Shown: piece after piece, positions 5,304-7,815 of the stretch
How the letters are laid out: each line of letters starts with the position of its first letter
Position numbering within the stretch: the first letter of the stretch is position 1
NCBI GenBank assembly: GCA_012800625.1
Contig: JAAZIY010000014.1
Coordinates: forward strand, 1 to 7,815
Reading direction: 5' to 3'
Length of the DNA stretch: 7,815 bases
From: Lentisphaerota bacterium
GTDB taxonomy: Bacteria > Verrucomicrobiota > Lentisphaeria > Oligosphaerales > Oligosphaeraceae
Notes under the pieces: generated by a model
The model's database searches: none
What the model saw: the letters and a program-made list of their open reading frames with translations, nothing else
What the model was told of the DNA's origin: nothing
Made by a program: the position numbers and the translations under genes

Positions 5304-7781
5304 ATGCGAGTAATAATAGTTGGCGGCATAGCTGGTGGCGCCGGGGCGGCAGCGCGTCTGCGGCGGCTTGATGAGAAGGCCGAAATCATCCTGGTCGAGC
5401 GCGGCGCCAATATCTCTTATGCCAACTGTGGTCTGCCATATAGCCTGGGCAAGGTGATCCCGGAACGCGAATCGCTGTTGCTGATGACCCCAGAGCTGTT
5501 TCGGGCGCGTTTCAACGTAGATGTGCGCGTGCGCTGCGAGGCATTGAGCATAAACCGAGAGAATAAAAGCCTGAGGCTGCGAGACCTGAATAGCGGAACC
5601 GAGAAAGAGGTGAATTATGACAAGCTGATCCTGGCAACCGGTTCGCTGCCTTGCCCGCTGCCGATCCCGGGAGTGGACCTGCCAGGCATACATAGGCTGT
5701 GGACCCTGGATGATATGGACCGCCTCGAACAAAGCCTGGGAGCCGGAGCCAAGCGCGCCGTGGTGGCCGGAGGCGGCTTCGTGGGCGTCGAGCTGGCCGA
5801 AAATCTGCAGGCGCGAGGCCTGGAAGTGACCCTGGTGGAGCTGGCTGACTTCATCATGCCTAGCCTGGACCAGGAAATGAGTAACCTCCTGGTGGAAGAG
5901 CTGCGCCGCGAAGGACTGGGCGTCGAGCTGGGAGTGGGAATGGCAGGCGTGGAAAAAACCGAGGACGGGCTGCTGATAAAATTGAGCGATGGACGCGGCC
6001 TGAATTGCGACCTGGGCGTGCTCTGCCTGGGAGTGAAACCAAACTCGGAACTGGCCAAGGCGGCAGGCCTGGAACTGGGACCGCGGGGACATATCGTGGT
6101 GGACGAGAAGCTCTGTACCTCAGACCCGGACGTGTACGCGGTGGGCGATGTGATCGAAGTGATAGACCCGGTATTCAAGGGCAAGGTGGCTATCGCCCTG
6201 GCCGGCCCGGCAAATAAACAGGCGCGCATCGTGGCTGATAATATCTGCGGCAGAAATAATGTCTATAAAGGAACCCTGGGCACATCGATCATCAAAGTGA
6301 ATCAGCTTACCGCCGCCAGCGTGGGCTATAGCGAAAGACTGCTGAAAAATAAAGCCGTGCAGTATAAAAAAATCTATCTGCACCCGAATTCGCATGCCAC
6401 CTATTATCCGGGCGGCACCAGGATGCATATGAAGGTGCTTTTCAATGACGAGGGCAGGATTTTCGGGGCGCAGATAGTCGGGCAGGACGGCGTTGACAAA
6501 CGTATCGATGTGCTTGCCACGGCCATGCTGCAAGGCATGGACATACGCGAGCTGGGGGCACTGGAGCTGGCCTATGCGCCCCCATACTCCTCGGCCAAAG
6601 ACCCGGTCAACTTTGTTGGCATGATCGCGGAAAACATCCTGGACGGCACCAGCAGCTCGGTGCATTTTGAAGACTTGCCCAAGGATGCCTTTCTGCTTGA
6701 TATACGCGAAAAGGAGGAATTCGAGCTGGGCGGCGTGCCCGGCGCGGTCAATATTCCCATGGCGCAGCTGCGCGAGCGCCACAGCGAGCTGCCGCGTGAC
6801 CGGGAGATATTTATCTACTGCCAGTCCGGTGTGCGCTCCTATGTGATGGAGCGGGCGCTGAAGCAGCTGGGCTATAAGGCGGCCACGGTGTCCGGCGGCA
6901 TCTTGACCTGGAGGATGCAGAAGAGCATCAAGGCCTCTTCGGCTCCGCGGGCGCCGGAACCCTGCTGTGTTGACACGCGCTGCCAGAGTTCGCCTGGCGT
7001 CGCGGCGCAGCCCGCTCAATATCCGGCTCCGGTGAAGGTGATAGATGTGCGTTCTCTGGCCTGTCCCGGCCCGGTGGTACGCCTGAAACAGGAGATCGAG
7101 CTATTGCGCGAAGGCCAGGTTTTAGCCATGCTGGCACCCTTGTCTTTCGAGGCGGACCTGCGCAGCTGGAGCCGCTCTAGCGGAAATCAGGTTTTGCAGA
7201 TGCAGAGCAGCGAAGGCTACTTGGAGGCCCTGGTGCAGAAAGGCGGCGCCAAACGAGAGGAGGGCGAGGCGGGCGCAGCCCCCGATGCTGCGCTTGCCGC
7301 TGCCGGAGCTGGCTCCGGCGCGGCAATAGTGCTTTTTAGCAATGACTTGGACAAGGCGATGGCGGCCTTGATCATCGCCTGCGGCATGGCCGCCAGCGGT
7401 CAGAAAGTCGGGATTTTCTTCACATTCTGGGGATTAAGCGTGCTGCGCAAGAGTCCGGCTCCGGCTGTGAAGAAAGACTTGGTCTCGCGCATGTTCGGCT
7501 GGATGCTTCCCAAGGGGGCGGCCAAGCTGAGCCTGTCGAAGATGAATATGGGCGGCATGGGCACAGCGATGATGAAGCAGGTGATGAAGCGCGAGAATGT
7601 CAGCAGTCTGCCGGAGCTATTGGCTCAGGCCAGGGAGCTGGGCGTGAAGTTTATCGCCTGCGAGATGGCCATGGACGTGATGGGCATCAAGCGCGAGGAG
7701 CTTGTCGAGGTGGATGAAGTCGCCGGCGTGGCCAGCTTCGCCGACATGGCCAGGCAAAGCAACAGCAGCTTGTTTATCTAG
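5304..7781 (+). CDS. CoA-disulfide reductase / rhodanese / TusA / DsrE2 fusion protein
   Basis: 825 residues, cytoplasmic, with no signal peptide. Residues 1-450 are a flavin disulfide reductase of the CoA-disulfide/persulfide reductase type. They contain the FAD motif VGGIAGGAGAA (6-16), redox cysteine C42 in SYANCGLPY, NAD(P) motif VVAGGGFVGVE (153-163) with E179 ending the next strand (suggesting NADH), the second FAD motif VYAVGD (278-282), and AYAPPYSSAKDPVN (423-436) at the dimer active site. Residues about 453-540 are a rhodanese domain with C506 in YCQSGVRS. A 35-residue linker with CCVDTRC (554-560) follows. Residues about 577-647 are TusA with C587 in LACPGPV. After an Ala-rich linker, residues about 673-825 are DsrE2 (DsrE/F/H-like), with C693 and C786 in ACEMAMDVMGI. 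Single reductases and reductase-rhodanese fusions (Npsr type) reduce persulfides or polysulfide. The added carriers suggest sulfane sulfur is passed within one chain. Every expected catalytic cysteine is present, so the protein looks intact. Confidence 0.96.
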   Translation: MRVIIVGGIAGGAGAAARLRRLDEKAEIILVERGANISYANCGLPYSLGKVIPERESLLLMTPELFRARFNVDVRVRCEALSINRENKSLRLRDLNSGTEKEVNYDKLILATGSLPCPLPIPGVDLPGIHRLWTLDDMDRLEQSLGAGAKRAVVAGGGFVGVELAENLQARGLEVTLVELADFIMPSLDQEMSNLLVEELRREGLGVELGVGMAGVEKTEDGLLIKLSDGRGLNCDLGVLCLGVKPNSELAKAAGLELGPRGHIVVDEKLCTSDPDVYAVGDVIEVIDPVFKGKVAIALAGPANKQARIVADNICGRNNVYKGTLGTSIIKVNQLTAASVGYSERLLKNKAVQYKKIYLHPNSHATYYPGGTRMHMKVLFNDEGRIFGAQIVGQDGVDKRIDVLATAMLQGMDIRELGALELAYAPPYSSAKDPVNFVGMIAENILDGTSSSVHFEDLPKDAFLLDIREKEEFELGGVPGAVNIPMAQLRERHSELPRDREIFIYCQSGVRSYVMERALKQLGYKAATVSGGILTWRMQKSIKASSAPRAPEPCCVDTRCQSSPGVAAQPAQYPAPVKVIDVRSLACPGPVVRLKQEIELLREGQVLAMLAPLSFEADLRSWSRSSGNQVLQMQSSEGYLEALVQKGGAKREEGEAGAAPDAALAAAGAGSGAAIVLFSNDLDKAMAALIIACGMAASGQKVGIFFTFWGLSVLRKSPAPAVKKDLVSRMFGWMLPKGAAKLSLSKMNMGGMGTAMMKQVMKRENVSSLPELLAQARELGVKFIACEMAMDVMGIKREELVEVDEVAGVASFADMARQSNSSLFI

Positions 7782-7815
7782 ACCGCGTACAAAAAGGTCA
7801 TAACGCCGAAAGGCC

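Noticed and set aside
5259..6092. Long open frame on the minus strand (277 codons)
   Set aside because: It is antisense to the reductase domain, low in recognisable motifs and rich in His/Gln from the codon bias of the plus-strand gene; a shadow.
6120..7019. Long open frame on the minus strand (299 codons)
   Set aside because: It is antisense to the reductase-rhodanese part of the fusion, whose motifs are unambiguous; no protein-like features of its own.
7781..7814. Terminator after the sulfur gene: GCC-GAAA-GGC hairpin at 7805-7814 and GACC/GGTC pair at 7781-7799
   Set aside because: Stems are only 3-4 bp and the window ends before any T-run could be seen.

Overview
The window reads as moderately GC-rich bacterial chromosome with all supported genes on the + strand: the 3' end of serS (seryl-tRNA synthetase), a long YkgJ-type cysteine-cluster protein, ispD of the MEP isoprenoid pathway, a large exported protein of unknown function, a short AbiEi-like antitoxin remnant in an AT-rich gap, and a complete four-module sulfur-transfer fusion protein (CoA-disulfide reductase / rhodanese / TusA / DsrE2). 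The MEP pathway and the sulfane-sulfur fusion would fit an anaerobic or facultative bacterium. The sequence does not fix the phylum; a PVC-type lineage is only a guess.

Layout. Bases 1-2525 hold three housekeeping-type genes separated by gaps of only about 40 bases. The exported-protein gene (2616-4754) follows, with a good Shine-Dalgarno and a TTG start. A 549-base gap (4755-5303) is clearly AT-richer than its surroundings (by hand count about 33% GC at 4861-4980 and 23% at 5221-5280, against about 68% at 5341-5400). It carries the antitoxin remnant and a plausible promoter for the sulfur gene (5304-7781).

The most unusual structure is a family of short arrays in the four junctions from serS to the AT-rich gap. 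Each array has four head-to-tail units with a period of 10 bp (one has a 9-bp unit) and the consensus CTTNGTGTNN: 472-511, 1790-1829, 2531-2569 and 4799-4838. They encode the end of serS, contain the only usable start codons of ispD, and at two sites are preceded by inverted copies that would fold into long hairpins. They do not look like CRISPR, REP/ERIC or a classical terminator.

Functionally the genes do not form one obvious pathway. serS, ykgJ and ispD may be co-transcribed by proximity alone. The last gene stands by itself as a one-polypeptide relay likely to accept, carry and reduce sulfane sulfur (persulfide or CoA-persulfide), with its own promoter and an overlapping AT-rich palindrome as possible control site.
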